The notes: generated from the letters alone by a model not told the origin. Counted from the first letter of the stretch, positions 6,179 to 13,628 are shown. The stretch: 19,168 nucleotides of DNA from CAYNLK01 sp964398055 (GCA_964398055.1 CAYNLK010000084.1:1-19168); one strand, 5' to 3'. A program made the numbers and translations.

Positions 6179-6841
6179 TTACCCCAACCGCACCTCACCG
6201 GTCAACAAAAACCTGCCGCCGGCCGTTATAAACCAGAAGCCAAAAAAGAGTAAAGCCAATCCGCACCCAATCATCACCCAGCGGTAAACCGCCGGCTTGA
6301 TCAGCGAGCGGCCGCTGCCGGTCAGCCAGGCCAGGCCGGTCAGCCAGCCCACGTCGGTTGACCAGTGAACCAGAAAAAGAACAACAACGCCCAAAATCCC
6401 CCAGGCCAGCGATTGGCGAATGTAGAGCGGCGTAATCAAGGCCCACCAGATCCACCAGTAGGGATTACTCAAACTGAAAAAAATGCCGGTCGGCACCAGG
6501 CCAAAGCGGGCCGTCCCGGCGGTTTGGCCCCCCAACGTTAATTGATAGCGCCAGGCGGCCACGGCCATACCCCAACCCATCCAGGCCAAAAAAGCGCCGC
6601 CAACCAGGGCGATCAATCCGGCCACGACCGGCTGCTCCAGAAACGCCTCCCGTCCCAGCCACAATAGCAGGGCGATGGCCGCCACATAGGCGCCCTCGGC
6701 CAGGCCGTGCCCCACCGACAACCACCAGCCGGACCATTTGCCGCGGCGTGAACCTTCGGCAATCGCGATGGTGGTCAGCGGACCTGGCGACAGCGCCCCG
6801 GATAGACTGATAATAAAAAATGTGCCGAGTAGTTGAACCAT
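6179..6841 (-). CDS. LysE/RhtB-family exporter
   Basis: The 220-residue membrane protein belongs to the LysE translocator family, which exports amino acids and related compounds; its substrate is unknown. The hallmark S-G-x-x-x-P-G-P motif is at 14-21 (SGALSPGP), followed by charged SRRGK (31-35) and a second conserved segment SNPYWWIWW (125-133). About six hydrophobic helices are visible, the usual number. The frame extends five codons further to a GTG at 6856, but that falls at the edge of a 7-bp repeat array with no ribosome site; the ATG at 6841, with weak AAGG close by, gives the usual N-terminus. It sits between the diaphorase fusion and the HoxU-like gene, so it splits what looks like one redox module. 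Confidence 0.85.
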   Translation of the reverse strand: MVQLLGTFFIISLSGALSPGPLTTIAIAEGSRRGKWSGWWLSVGHGLAEGAYVAAIALLLWLGREAFLEQPVVAGLIALVGGAFLAWMGWGMAVAAWRYQLTLGGQTAGTARFGLVPTGIFFSLSNPYWWIWWALITPLYIRQSLAWGILGVVVLFLVHWSTDVGWLTGLAWLTGSGRSLIKPAVYRWVMIGCGLALLFFGFWFITAGGRFLLTGEVRLG

Positions 6842-6856
6842 TGCCTTATTAACCAC

Positions 6857-6942
6857 AGAGTAGGGAGTAAGAAGTAGGGAGTAGGAAATAACAACTTTGC
6901 CACCTGCTACTTGCTACTTGCCGCTTCGCCTGTCACCTGCCA
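6857..6942. repeat. Two heptamer arrays, one running into the diaphorase gene
   Basis: The left array is AGAGTAG, GGAGTAA, GAAGTAG, GGAGTAG, GAAATAA (6857-6891). The right array is CACCTGC, TACTTGC, TACTTGC, CGCTTCG, CCTGTCA, CCTGCCA (6901-6942), all in 7-bp register. The right array crosses the diaphorase stop codon (6907-6909) and encodes about its last eleven residues. The arrays fill the 65-bp gap to the LysE-type gene. Confidence 0.7.
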
Positions 6943-9054
6943 CAGTTCCGGCCAGCGCCTGACTGCATCGGTCAAGGCCCAGCCGGCCGACTGGCCCAGG
7001 CCACAGATGCTGGTATCGGTCATCACCCGGGCCAGCTCCAGCAGCGTCTCAACATCGCCGGGTTGTCCCTGGCCGTGCTGCAGCCGGTGCAGAATTTCGG
7101 CCTGGCGTTGGGTACCGATCTGGCAGGGATAACATTTGCCGCAGCTCTCGTGGGCAAAAAAGTCGGCAATCCGGGTCAGTACATCCGGCAGGTCAACCGT
7201 GTCGTCAAAAACCACCATCGTGCCGGCCCCAATGGTGCCGCCGACCTGCTTGAAATTCTCAAATGTCAGGGGAATGTTGAGATGTTCGGGTTTCAAGAAA
7301 GTGCCGGCCGCCCCGCCGGTCAAGACTCCCTGGAGTTTCTGGCCAGGCTGCAGGCCGCCGGCCAGGTCATAAATCAGGTGGTGCAGGGTAACTCCAAAAG
7401 GCACCTCGTAGACGCCCGGCCGGACCACCGAACCGCTGACCGCAAACAGCTTGGTCCCGGCCGACTCGTTAGTACCGAGGGCGCTGTACCAGTGCCCACC
7501 GTGAATGATGATCGCCGGGACTTTGGCAAAAGTTTCCACGTTATTGACCACAGTCGGGCGACCCCACAGGCCGTGGCTGGCCGGAAAAGGTGGGCGCAGC
7601 CGGGGGAAGCCCCGCTTGCCCTCGATTGACTCGATCAGGGCCGTTTCCTCGCCGCACACATAGGCCCCGGCCCCGCGCCGCACGGCAATCCGGCAATTGA
7701 ACCCGCTGCCCCGAATATTGTCCCCCAGCCAGCCGGCTTTTTCCAGCTCGGTGACAGCGTGGCAGAAACGCTCGTAGCCGAGCCGATGCTCGCCCCTGAC
7801 GTAGACAAAGCTCAACTCGGCGCCTACGGCATACGAGGCGATCATCAATCCTTCCAGCACCTGGAAGGGGTTGGCGTCCATCAACACCCGGTCCTTAAAA
7901 GCGCCGACCTCGCTCTCATCGGCATTGCAGATAACGTGCCGCGGGCCGGGTGGATTGTCGGCGGTATATTGCCATTTGAGGCCGGTCGGAAAGGCCGCGC
8001 CGCCGCGACCCACCAGCTTGCTGGCCTTGATCGCCTCGATGACTTCCCGGGGAGTCATCTCCTGCAGAACCCGGCGCCAGGCGGCCAAACCGCCCTGGGC
8101 CTGATAGTCGGCCAGGCTACTGGGGTCGATCACACCTACATCCGACAAAGCAATCTTAACCAGGCCACCGATCCGGTGGTGCTGCTGACCGTGCTGAGGC
8201 TGGTTCAACAGCAAAAAGCTGATTTTTTCTGGGGTTAGCTCAAAGTGGCGAGTATCGTTGACCAGGGCCGCCGGGGCGTGATCGCACAACCCCAGGCAGC
8301 GGACCGGCTCGATGGTATACTCACCGTCGGGCGTGGTTTCCCCAGGCTCAATCTGCAAATAGCGGCACAGGGCGGCTTCCACCCTGGCCGCGCCCCGGAC
8401 GGCGCAGGGCGCATCCTCACAAATGCGGATAATCTTCCGGCCGACCGGTTTGGTATAGAACATAGTGTAGAATTCGGTCACGCCATAAACATCGGACAGG
8501 GGTAGATCGAGGGCGTGAGCGATACGGGTGAGCACCGGACGGGGTAACCAGCCGCCGTAGATCGCCTGGGCTTCGTGCAGCACCTCCAAGAGAAGCGAGC
8601 GCTCCGGCAGGCCAACGCCCCACTGCGGCGACCGTTCGGCCAACAGCTTTTCCATGGCTTCAGCCTGAGGCGAGATGGCTCCCAACTCCTGCCAGAGCTG
8701 TTCGACCCACTCCCCCAACGATTCCGTGGTCACCCCATCCAGCCGCAGCGCCAGGTTGTATTTACGGCTCCAGTCGAGGCTGGCTAACTCAACGCCGGTA
8801 AAACGCTGTTGATCCTTCAGACGAGTCGCCTCGAAGAGGTCATAATCAGACAGGAGAGCTAGACAAGGGGCCAGATCGGCCGCATCCAACCCGGCGACGG
8901 CGGTGCCGGCCCGCAAACCGGCTTCCACCCACACATCTGAACGGAGTACCCCCTGCTGCGCCTGTTGCACAAAGACTCGCAGCCAAAACAGGCAGGCCCG
9001 ACTCACCCGTTCGTTTCGGAGGTCTGATGCAAATTGCTCTAAATTTGGGGTCAT
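6907..9054 (-). CDS. NuoE-NuoF fusion: NADH-oxidising diaphorase subunit
   Basis: 715 residues. Residues 1-145 are an extra N-terminal region I do not recognise. Residues about 150-290 are a NuoE/24-kDa-like thioredoxin fold with [2Fe-2S] ligands Cys212, Cys217, Cys253 and Cys257. Residues about 300-700 are NuoF/51-kDa-like: FMN/NADH motif GRGGAAFPTG (349-358), NADESE (377-382), GAYVCGEETAL (463-473) and the [4Fe-4S] ligands Cys638, Cys641, Cys644 and Cys684. The protein should oxidise NADH (or reduce NAD) and pass electrons to an iron-sulfur partner, as in HoxF or formate dehydrogenase beta subunits. The frame opens earlier at TTG 9117, but GTGAGG 7 bp before ATG 9054 decides the start. It follows the MTHFR gene after 84 bp, where a candidate promoter lies. 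The final codons fall within a heptamer repeat. Confidence 0.9.
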   Translation of the reverse strand: MTPNLEQFASDLRNERVSRACLFWLRVFVQQAQQGVLRSDVWVEAGLRAGTAVAGLDAADLAPCLALLSDYDLFEATRLKDQQRFTGVELASLDWSRKYNLALRLDGVTTESLGEWVEQLWQELGAISPQAEAMEKLLAERSPQWGVGLPERSLLLEVLHEAQAIYGGWLPRPVLTRIAHALDLPLSDVYGVTEFYTMFYTKPVGRKIIRICEDAPCAVRGAARVEAALCRYLQIEPGETTPDGEYTIEPVRCLGLCDHAPAALVNDTRHFELTPEKISFLLLNQPQHGQQHHRIGGLVKIALSDVGVIDPSSLADYQAQGGLAAWRRVLQEMTPREVIEAIKASKLVGRGGAAFPTGLKWQYTADNPPGPRHVICNADESEVGAFKDRVLMDANPFQVLEGLMIASYAVGAELSFVYVRGEHRLGYERFCHAVTELEKAGWLGDNIRGSGFNCRIAVRRGAGAYVCGEETALIESIEGKRGFPRLRPPFPASHGLWGRPTVVNNVETFAKVPAIIIHGGHWYSALGTNESAGTKLFAVSGSVVRPGVYEVPFGVTLHHLIYDLAGGLQPGQKLQGVLTGGAAGTFLKPEHLNIPLTFENFKQVGGTIGAGTMVVFDDTVDLPDVLTRIADFFAHESCGKCYPCQIGTQRQAEILHRLQHGQGQPGDVETLLELARVMTDTSICGLGQSAGWALTDAVRRWPELWQVTGEAASSK

Positions 9055-9105
9055 GACTTGCCTCACCGGGAAAATGAAGTGGCTTGTTTGCAGCACCCAG
9101 GGCCA

Positions 9106-9134
9106 ATAGTAGTCCAAATTGAGGGTGGCGTCAA
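9106..9134 (-). promoter_or_regulatory. Candidate promoter of the diaphorase gene
   Basis: On the minus strand TTGACG (9129-9134) and TACTAT (9106-9111) are separated by exactly 17 bp. Five of six and four of six bases match the sigma-70 consensus. The expected transcript start is about 45 nt before the ATG at 9054. If real, the diaphorase can be transcribed independently of the MTHFR gene. Confidence 0.45.
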
Positions 9135-9138
9135 ATAG

Positions 9139-10998
9139 TTATTGTTGCAGCACCTCAATCACTTCTGCCGCCAGATCGTAGCGCCCGAAGGCGGGCATCA
9201 AGTAGATACCATGGACCAAGGAACTGAGCTGCAACACCAGCTCGCGCGCCATGGCTACTCCCGTCTGCGCCCCATCTTCGCCAGCGGCGTGCATCCGCTG
9301 GCGAATAGTTTCGGGAATGTTGATGCCGGGCACTTCGTGGTGCAGAAACTCGGCGTGGCGGGCGTTGTAGAGCGGCAGCACCCCGGCTAAGATTGGCAGC
9401 GGTAACGGGCCATACTCGGCCTCATAACGGTCGATGAAAGCGCGAGCCTCGGCGACCTCGAAAATGGGTTGAGTCAGGGCAAAATCTGCCCCGCTCTCGA
9501 TTTTACGCTGAAGTAGAGCCAGTTCGTGCTCAAGATCGGTTGGAGTCAGATTAAGCGCACAGCCCACCAAAAAGTTGGTCGGTTGAGCGATGGCTTCACC
9601 GCCGTAATCAAACCCTTGATTCAGGCCCTGTTTGATCAGCTTGATCAGGCCGGTTGGGACAAGATCATAGTCATTGAGGGCTTCGGGATATTCCCCAATC
9701 GTCGTTGGATCGCCCATTACCACAAAGATGTTACGCACGTTGAGGGCGTGGGCGGCCAGAAGATCGCCCTGTACCCGTAAGATATTGCGGCCCCGGGTGG
9801 GAAAATGGAGGACAGTTTCCAGCTTGAGCTGGGTTTGAAGCAGGTGGCACACCGCCCACGGGCTCATCCGCATCCGCGACCGGGGGCTATCGGCCATGTT
9901 GATAACATGCGCCCCCGCTTCCTGCAAAGTCGACGCCCCGGCCAACAGCTTTTCAGCGGTATAACCTTTGGGCGGACTCATTTCTACACTAACTACAAAC
10001 TCCCCCCTGGCCAACTTCCGGGCCAGTTGGGTCGATGCCGGAACGCCTGGCGCGGCTGTTGTGGGGACGTCATCGCCGGGCCAGCGGGCCAACTGGGGTG
10101 GGCGTCGGTTGGGATCATCCAGCGCAGCGCGCATATGGCGGACATGTTCCGGGGTGGTGCCGCAGCAACCGCCCACCAGCCGCGCCCCGGCCTCCACAAA
10201 AGCCAGGGCGTAATCGCCAAAATATTCCGGCGCGGCCGGATACATAATCCGCCCTCCGATCCGCTCCGGCCAACCGGCGTTGGGCTGGGCCGAGAGACGC
10301 GCCCCGGCCGGCAGCGCCTCGGCCAGACTCTGCAAACTTTTCAAAAGGTCTGCCGGTCCAACCGAGCAATTCAACCCAAATACGTCGATGGGCAGATCGG
10401 CGAGCTGTTCAGCTACTTTTTGTGGCGTATGGCCAAGCGGCGTGCGACCTTCTTCGGTAAAAGTCAACTGGGCTACCACGGGAATGTCTGCAGAGAGTTG
10501 CCGGGCGGCGATGATGGCTTCACGCAGTTCGAGGGGATCGGCAAAAGTTTCAAAGATCAAAACATCTACCCCGCCGTCAATCAGCGCGGCGACCTGTTCC
10601 TGAAAGGCCGCGCGAGCGTGATCAGGGTTAACCCGACCTAAAGGCGCAAGCCGGCGCCCTAACGGCCCAACCGCCCCGGCAATGAACAGTTCCTTAAAAG
10701 ACGCAGCCACCACCCGGCGAGCCGGTTGGACCGCGGCCCGGTTCAGCTCGATCACCTTATCAGCCAGACCGTATTCGGCCAGTTTGAACCGATTGGCTCC
10801 AAAGGTATTGGTTTCAATCAGGTCGGCGCCGGCATCGATGTAAGCTCGGTGAATGTCGGCAATCAGAGCCGGGTAGCTCAGGTTAAGCTCATCAAAACAA
10901 CGCTCAAATGGGATACCCCTGGCATAGATCATCGTGCCCATCGCCCCATCGCCTAACAACGGCCGGGCATCGAGTTGTTGCAAAAATTTAGCTGTCAT
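9139..10998 (-). CDS. Bifunctional homocysteine S-methyltransferase / 5,10-methylenetetrahydrofolate reductase
   Basis: 619 residues. Residues 1-300 are a Zn-dependent homocysteine S-methyltransferase barrel: LLGDGAMGT (14-22), ETNTFGANR (62-70) and the Zn-binding cysteines Cys211 (GLNCSVGP) and Cys278-Cys279 (GGCCGTTPEH). Residues 330-615 are an MTHFR/MetF barrel: VSVEMSPPKG (336-345) with the family's catalytic Glu339, NMADSPRSR (367-375), GDPTT (429-433) and ALTQPIFE (507-514). This is the YitJ-type fusion, which links reduction of methylene-THF to methionine synthesis. The reading frame stays open upstream to GTG 11136 through a TPR-like remnant; ATG 10998 gives the standard N-terminus, with AGGGGG 7 bp ahead (AAGGAG directly abuts the ATG). 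It heads the minus-strand block and is read from a divergent promoter at 11171-11199. Confidence 0.93.
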   Translation of the reverse strand: MTAKFLQQLDARPLLGDGAMGTMIYARGIPFERCFDELNLSYPALIADIHRAYIDAGADLIETNTFGANRFKLAEYGLADKVIELNRAAVQPARRVVAASFKELFIAGAVGPLGRRLAPLGRVNPDHARAAFQEQVAALIDGGVDVLIFETFADPLELREAIIAARQLSADIPVVAQLTFTEEGRTPLGHTPQKVAEQLADLPIDVFGLNCSVGPADLLKSLQSLAEALPAGARLSAQPNAGWPERIGGRIMYPAAPEYFGDYALAFVEAGARLVGGCCGTTPEHVRHMRAALDDPNRRPPQLARWPGDDVPTTAAPGVPASTQLARKLARGEFVVSVEMSPPKGYTAEKLLAGASTLQEAGAHVINMADSPRSRMRMSPWAVCHLLQTQLKLETVLHFPTRGRNILRVQGDLLAAHALNVRNIFVVMGDPTTIGEYPEALNDYDLVPTGLIKLIKQGLNQGFDYGGEAIAQPTNFLVGCALNLTPTDLEHELALLQRKIESGADFALTQPIFEVAEARAFIDRYEAEYGPLPLPILAGVLPLYNARHAEFLHHEVPGINIPETIRQRMHAAGEDGAQTGVAMARELVLQLSSLVHGIYLMPAFGRYDLAAEVIEVLQQ

Positions 10999-11136
10999 CT
11001 CCTTGCCCCCTGAATTGAGTTGCCTGATATAGTTCAGCGCGTCTCGATCATCTGGATTGGTCTGCACAGCCTGCTGGAACCAGCGCAAAGCCCGATACTT
11101 GCCTATATCCAGAACAAGTGCAAAAGTGACCGGCAC
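10999..11136 (-). pseudogene. TPR-repeat tail remnant, in frame ahead of the MTHFR fusion
   Basis: The 46 codons between GTG 11136 and the MTHFR ATG encode a segment like the last helices of a tetratricopeptide repeat: ALRWFQQAVQTNPDDRDALN at residues 16-35 of the extension, with the typical W/F-A-N-P-D-D spacing. It runs without a stop into the MTHFR frame. It looks like the stump of a lost TPR gene lying between the divergent promoter and the MTHFR gene. Alternatively it is a true N-terminal extension, but the GTG has no ribosome site. Confidence 0.5.
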
Positions 11137-11170
11137 TATGACGACTCGAAACTATCGATTTTGCCCAAAT

Positions 11171-11199
11171 AGTATATTCACATTCGACACATTTGACAA
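11171..11199 (-). promoter_or_regulatory. Divergent sigma-70 promoter, minus strand (MTHFR side)
   Basis: Minus-strand TTGTCA (11194-11199) and TATACT (11171-11176) are 17 bp apart. Each hexamer matches five of six consensus bases. Predicted start near 11164 gives a leader of about 165 nt containing the TPR remnant. Its -35 box overlaps that of the plus-strand promoter by five bases. Confidence 0.65.
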
Positions 11200-11221
11200 A
11201 ATAGAACTTTTGTGCTATATT
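11193..11221 (+). promoter_or_regulatory. Divergent sigma-70 promoter, plus strand (VOC/RibD gene train)
   Basis: TTGACA (11193-11198), a perfect -35 box, is followed after exactly 17 bp by TATATT (11216-11221), with TG one base ahead of the -10 (extended -10). It is the best promoter seen in the window. Predicted start is near 11228, about 240 nt ahead of the first gene. No other comparable promoter was noticed in the plus-strand block. Confidence 0.75.
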
Positions 11222-11471
11222 CTATGGTAGATGCTGCTGTTTTTTACTCGTTGGGGGCAAAGAGATTGGTTCTTCTCATCTATATTCCTCAACCACCGCT
11301 CTCAAATTTCGTGGATTTGTGCTGTAGGTAGTATGAAGGTCTTTATGCTCCTCACACCGGGGAGCCTATTCTCCCGGCTGGAAGGCGGCTGGGCAGGTAA
11401 TACCGGTTTGGCAGAGCCACTACCGATTGGTTCCAAAATATTTATCAAATTAATCTATGGAGGTCGTAACT
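11222..11471 (+). other. Long 5' leader without a gene
   Basis: About 240 nt between the predicted transcript start and the first ribosome site. It contains a stable-looking hairpin around 11357-11377 (CCGGGGAG against CTCCCGG, one bulge) followed by G-rich GGCGGCTGGG. I compared it by eye with common riboswitch cores and recognise none. A frame opens at 11231 but has no ribosome site and overlaps the VOC gene out of frame. Confidence 0.35.
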
Positions 11472-11909
11472 ATGACAGTCAAACCAATTCCCGAAGGTTA
11501 TCACACCATCACCCCATATTTGGTGGGGCAGGGGGTGGCCCAACTGATCGATTTTCTGAAGCAGGCCTTTCATGCGGAAGAAATCTACCGGATGGCGCAG
11601 TCTGATGGCACCGTTACGCATGCCGAGGTCAAGATCGGCGACTCGATCATAATGATGGGCGAGGCGGGAGAGGAGCATCCGCCGCTGCCGGCCATGCTCC
11701 ACCTGTATGTTGATGATGTGGACGCGGTCTATAATCGGGCAGTACAGGCCGGGGCCGCGTCACTGCGAGAGCCTGAGAACCAGTTCTATGGAGACCGGAC
11801 CGGTGGGGTGCAGGACTCATCCGGCAACCAGTGGTGGATCGCCACCCACATCGAGGATGTTTCCCCGGAAGAGTTGGCCAGGCGGGCTGCAGACCAGGCG
11901 AAACAGTAA
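11472..11909 (+). CDS. VOC-family protein (PhnB/glyoxalase-like)
   Basis: 145 residues, one vicinal-oxygen-chelate domain made of two beta-alpha-beta-beta-beta halves. The start, PEGYHTITPYLV (7-18), the IDFLKQAF segment (26-33), IGDSIIMMGE (about 60-69) and LYVDDVDAVYNRAVQAGA (about 79-96) are characteristic of the COG2764 PhnB-like branch. Members bind metal and act on, or sequester, small molecules; some confer resistance to antibiotics. The specific substrate is unknown. The ATG at 11472 is chosen because GGAGGT lies 8 bp ahead; an ATG at 11457 would place this ribosome site inside the gene. First gene of the plus-strand train. Confidence 0.85.
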   Translation: MTVKPIPEGYHTITPYLVGQGVAQLIDFLKQAFHAEEIYRMAQSDGTVTHAEVKIGDSIIMMGEAGEEHPPLPAMLHLYVDDVDAVYNRAVQAGAASLREPENQFYGDRTGGVQDSSGNQWWIATHIEDVSPEELARRAADQAKQ

Positions 11910-11975
11910 GGATAACATTAGAGTTTGTTGGAAATAAAATTGGTAATACCTTACGATTTTGAAAGGAGAATCAAA

Positions 11976-12398
11976 ATGGCAGCAATCAATCCGTATCTAA
12001 ACTTTGGCGGCAACTGTGAAGAAGCGTTCAATTTTTACAAATCCGTCTTTGGCGGCGACTTTCTTATGGTCATGCGATTTAAAGATGTGCCGGCCGAGTA
12101 CCAGATGGCTGAAAGTGAAGCCGAAAAAATTATGCATGTGTCATTACCCATTGGGTCAGGAACTATCCTGATGGGCAGCGATAGACCGGCCAGCATGGGG
12201 CCGACCACTTTGGACAACAGCTATTTCATTTCAATCAACGCCGCCAGCGAAGAAGAAGCAGCCAAATTATTCAATGGGCTTTCGGCTGGTGGGCAGGTAA
12301 CGATGCCCCTTGACAAGGCGTTTTGGGGCGCTTACTTTGGCATGTGCACCGACAAGTTTGGTATTCAGTGGATGGTCAACTACGAATATAACCAATAG
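11976..12398 (+). CDS. VOC-family protein (PhnB-like)
   Basis: 140 residues, PhnB-like VOC domain with the typical opening NPYLNFGGNCEEAFNFYKSV (5-24), a central HVSLPIGSGTILMGSD (about 50-65) and the closing W-G-A-Y-F-G-x-x-x-D-K-F-G-I-Q-W-M-V-N motif near the C-terminus. This branch is often annotated as 3-demethylubiquinone methyltransferase-like, but no methyltransferase activity should be assumed. GAAAGGAG 6 bp before ATG 11976 fixes the start; the longer frame from 11925 lacks a ribosome site. It follows the first VOC gene after 66 bp. The two VOC proteins are only distantly alike, so this is not a recent duplication. Confidence 0.85.
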   Translation: MAAINPYLNFGGNCEEAFNFYKSVFGGDFLMVMRFKDVPAEYQMAESEAEKIMHVSLPIGSGTILMGSDRPASMGPTTLDNSYFISINAASEEEAAKLFNGLSAGGQVTMPLDKAFWGAYFGMCTDKFGIQWMVNYEYNQ

Positions 12399-12419
12399 AT
12401 ATATGGGGGGAACAGAATA

Positions 12420-13124
12420 ATGCAACAACAAATTGTTACCAAACCGGCCTTGACAACTACTAATTCGCAATTAACTTCAACATTACTCACGGCCGGAATT
12501 ATTGCCGGACCGTTCTTCGTCATTGTAGCCTTACTGCAAGCCTTCACTCGCCCAGGCTTTGATCTCATCAGACACCCAGCGAGTTTGCTTTCGCTTGGCG
12601 ACTTGGGCTGGATACAAATTGCTAATTTCGTCATCACCGGTTTCTTCTTCATCGCCTGCGCAATTGGACTTAGCCGAGCCTCCCTGAGTGGTATCGGTTC
12701 TAAATGGGTGCCGCGACTGCTTGTCGTGCTGGGTATCGGCCTCATCATGGGGGGTGTTTTCGTCGCCGACCCCGGTCTCGGCTTTCCTCCCGGCGCTCCA
12801 GAAGGAGTTCCGGAAACGATGAGTTGGCACAGCATGATCCACGGCTTTGCCCCGATCATCGGCTTTACCGCTCACGTGGCCGTCCTCTTCATCCTGGCGC
12901 GGCGCTTTTGGAAACAGGGAAAACGCGGTCTGATGGGGGCGACCCTTATTGTGGGCGTGGCGATGTTTGTGCTTGCCAATGTACCGAATTTTACCGCCGA
13001 TTGGGGCAAGGGTCAGTTCAATTTTCTGCCGCTATGGGCGGCGGTTCTCATCGGTTACACGTTCACTGCCTTTGTCCTCACCAAACTGAAAGCGCAATGG
13101 CAAGCCGGAAAGTGGTCTCCGTAA
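12420..13124 (+). CDS. DUF998-family membrane protein
   Basis: 234 residues with about six hydrophobic helices (roughly 22-42, 66-86, 97-117, 142-162, 170-190 and 204-222). The motif RPGFDLIRHPASLLSLGDLG (44-63) after the first helix, followed by WIQIANF, is typical of DUF998, a family of unknown function. Conserved His52, His137 and His141 (SWHSMIHG) might line a site facing one membrane side, but this is inference. GGGGGGAACAG lies just before the ATG. It sits 21 bp after the second VOC gene and 49 bp before the SRPBCC gene. Confidence 0.8.
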   Translation: MQQQIVTKPALTTTNSQLTSTLLTAGIIAGPFFVIVALLQAFTRPGFDLIRHPASLLSLGDLGWIQIANFVITGFFFIACAIGLSRASLSGIGSKWVPRLLVVLGIGLIMGGVFVADPGLGFPPGAPEGVPETMSWHSMIHGFAPIIGFTAHVAVLFILARRFWKQGKRGLMGATLIVGVAMFVLANVPNFTADWGKGQFNFLPLWAAVLIGYTFTAFVLTKLKAQWQAGKWSP

Positions 13125-13173
13125 GGATAAACGTATGGTCAAGCAAATAAGCTAAAATTAAGGAGAAATGATC

Positions 13174-13626
13174 ATGATGGACAAACTGCATTTTTCAATC
13201 GTTATCAAGGCGCCCAAGGAAAAGGTTTGGGACACAATGCTCAACGAGGATACCTATCGGGTATGGACGGAGGTATTTATGCCTGGCTCTCACTACGTCG
13301 GCGACTGGAATAAAGGGAGTAAAATTCTCTTCCTTGCCCCCGGAGAGTCGGGCAAGATGGGCGGCATGGTCGGTCGGATAAAAGAAAACCGGCCGTATGA
13401 GTACGTCTCTATTGAACATTTGGGGATTGTGGAAGAAGGAAAAGAAGACACCTCAAGCGAAGCGGTGCAGGCCTGGGCCGGAGCGTGTGAAAATTACACA
13501 TTCAAAGAGGCAAACGGCGCAACTGAGGTGTTAGTGGATATGGATACAGTAGACGAGTACAAGGAGATGTTCCTGAATACCTGGCCCAAAGCCCTGCAAA
13601 AGCTAAAAGAACTGGCCGAGCAATAG
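13174..13626 (+). CDS. SRPBCC-family protein (AHSA1/START-like)
   Basis: 150 residues forming one START/Bet v 1-like hydrophobic-cavity domain: opening HFSIVIKAPKEKVWDTML (6-23), then the W-x-x-x-F segment TYRVWTEVFMPGS, a glycine-rich hairpin and the closing helix W-P-K-A-L-Q-K-L-K-E-L. Such proteins bind lipophilic small molecules or act as Hsp90-activator-like modules; the ligand is unknown. Three ATGs are close together (13168, 13174, 13177); AAGGAG at 13160-13165 is best spaced (8 bp) from 13174. The downstream 124 bp contain a gene remnant rather than free spacer. Confidence 0.85.
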   Translation: MMDKLHFSIVIKAPKEKVWDTMLNEDTYRVWTEVFMPGSHYVGDWNKGSKILFLAPGESGKMGGMVGRIKENRPYEYVSIEHLGIVEEGKEDTSSEAVQAWAGACENYTFKEANGATEVLVDMDTVDEYKEMFLNTWPKALQKLKELAEQ

Positions 13627-13628
13627 CT

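Noticed and set aside
9805..10641. 278-codon plus-strand frame opposite the MTHFR fusion
   Set aside because: Shadow of the MTHFR gene; amino-acid composition is rich in Pro, Gly, Arg and His, with no family likeness.
11222..11471. Cobalamin or SAM riboswitch ahead of the VOC gene
   Set aside because: GCCACT occurs, but the other conserved core elements and their spacing are not seen.
11231..11605. Open frame in the leader of the VOC gene
   Set aside because: No ribosome site, overlaps the VOC gene out of frame, no recognisable domain.
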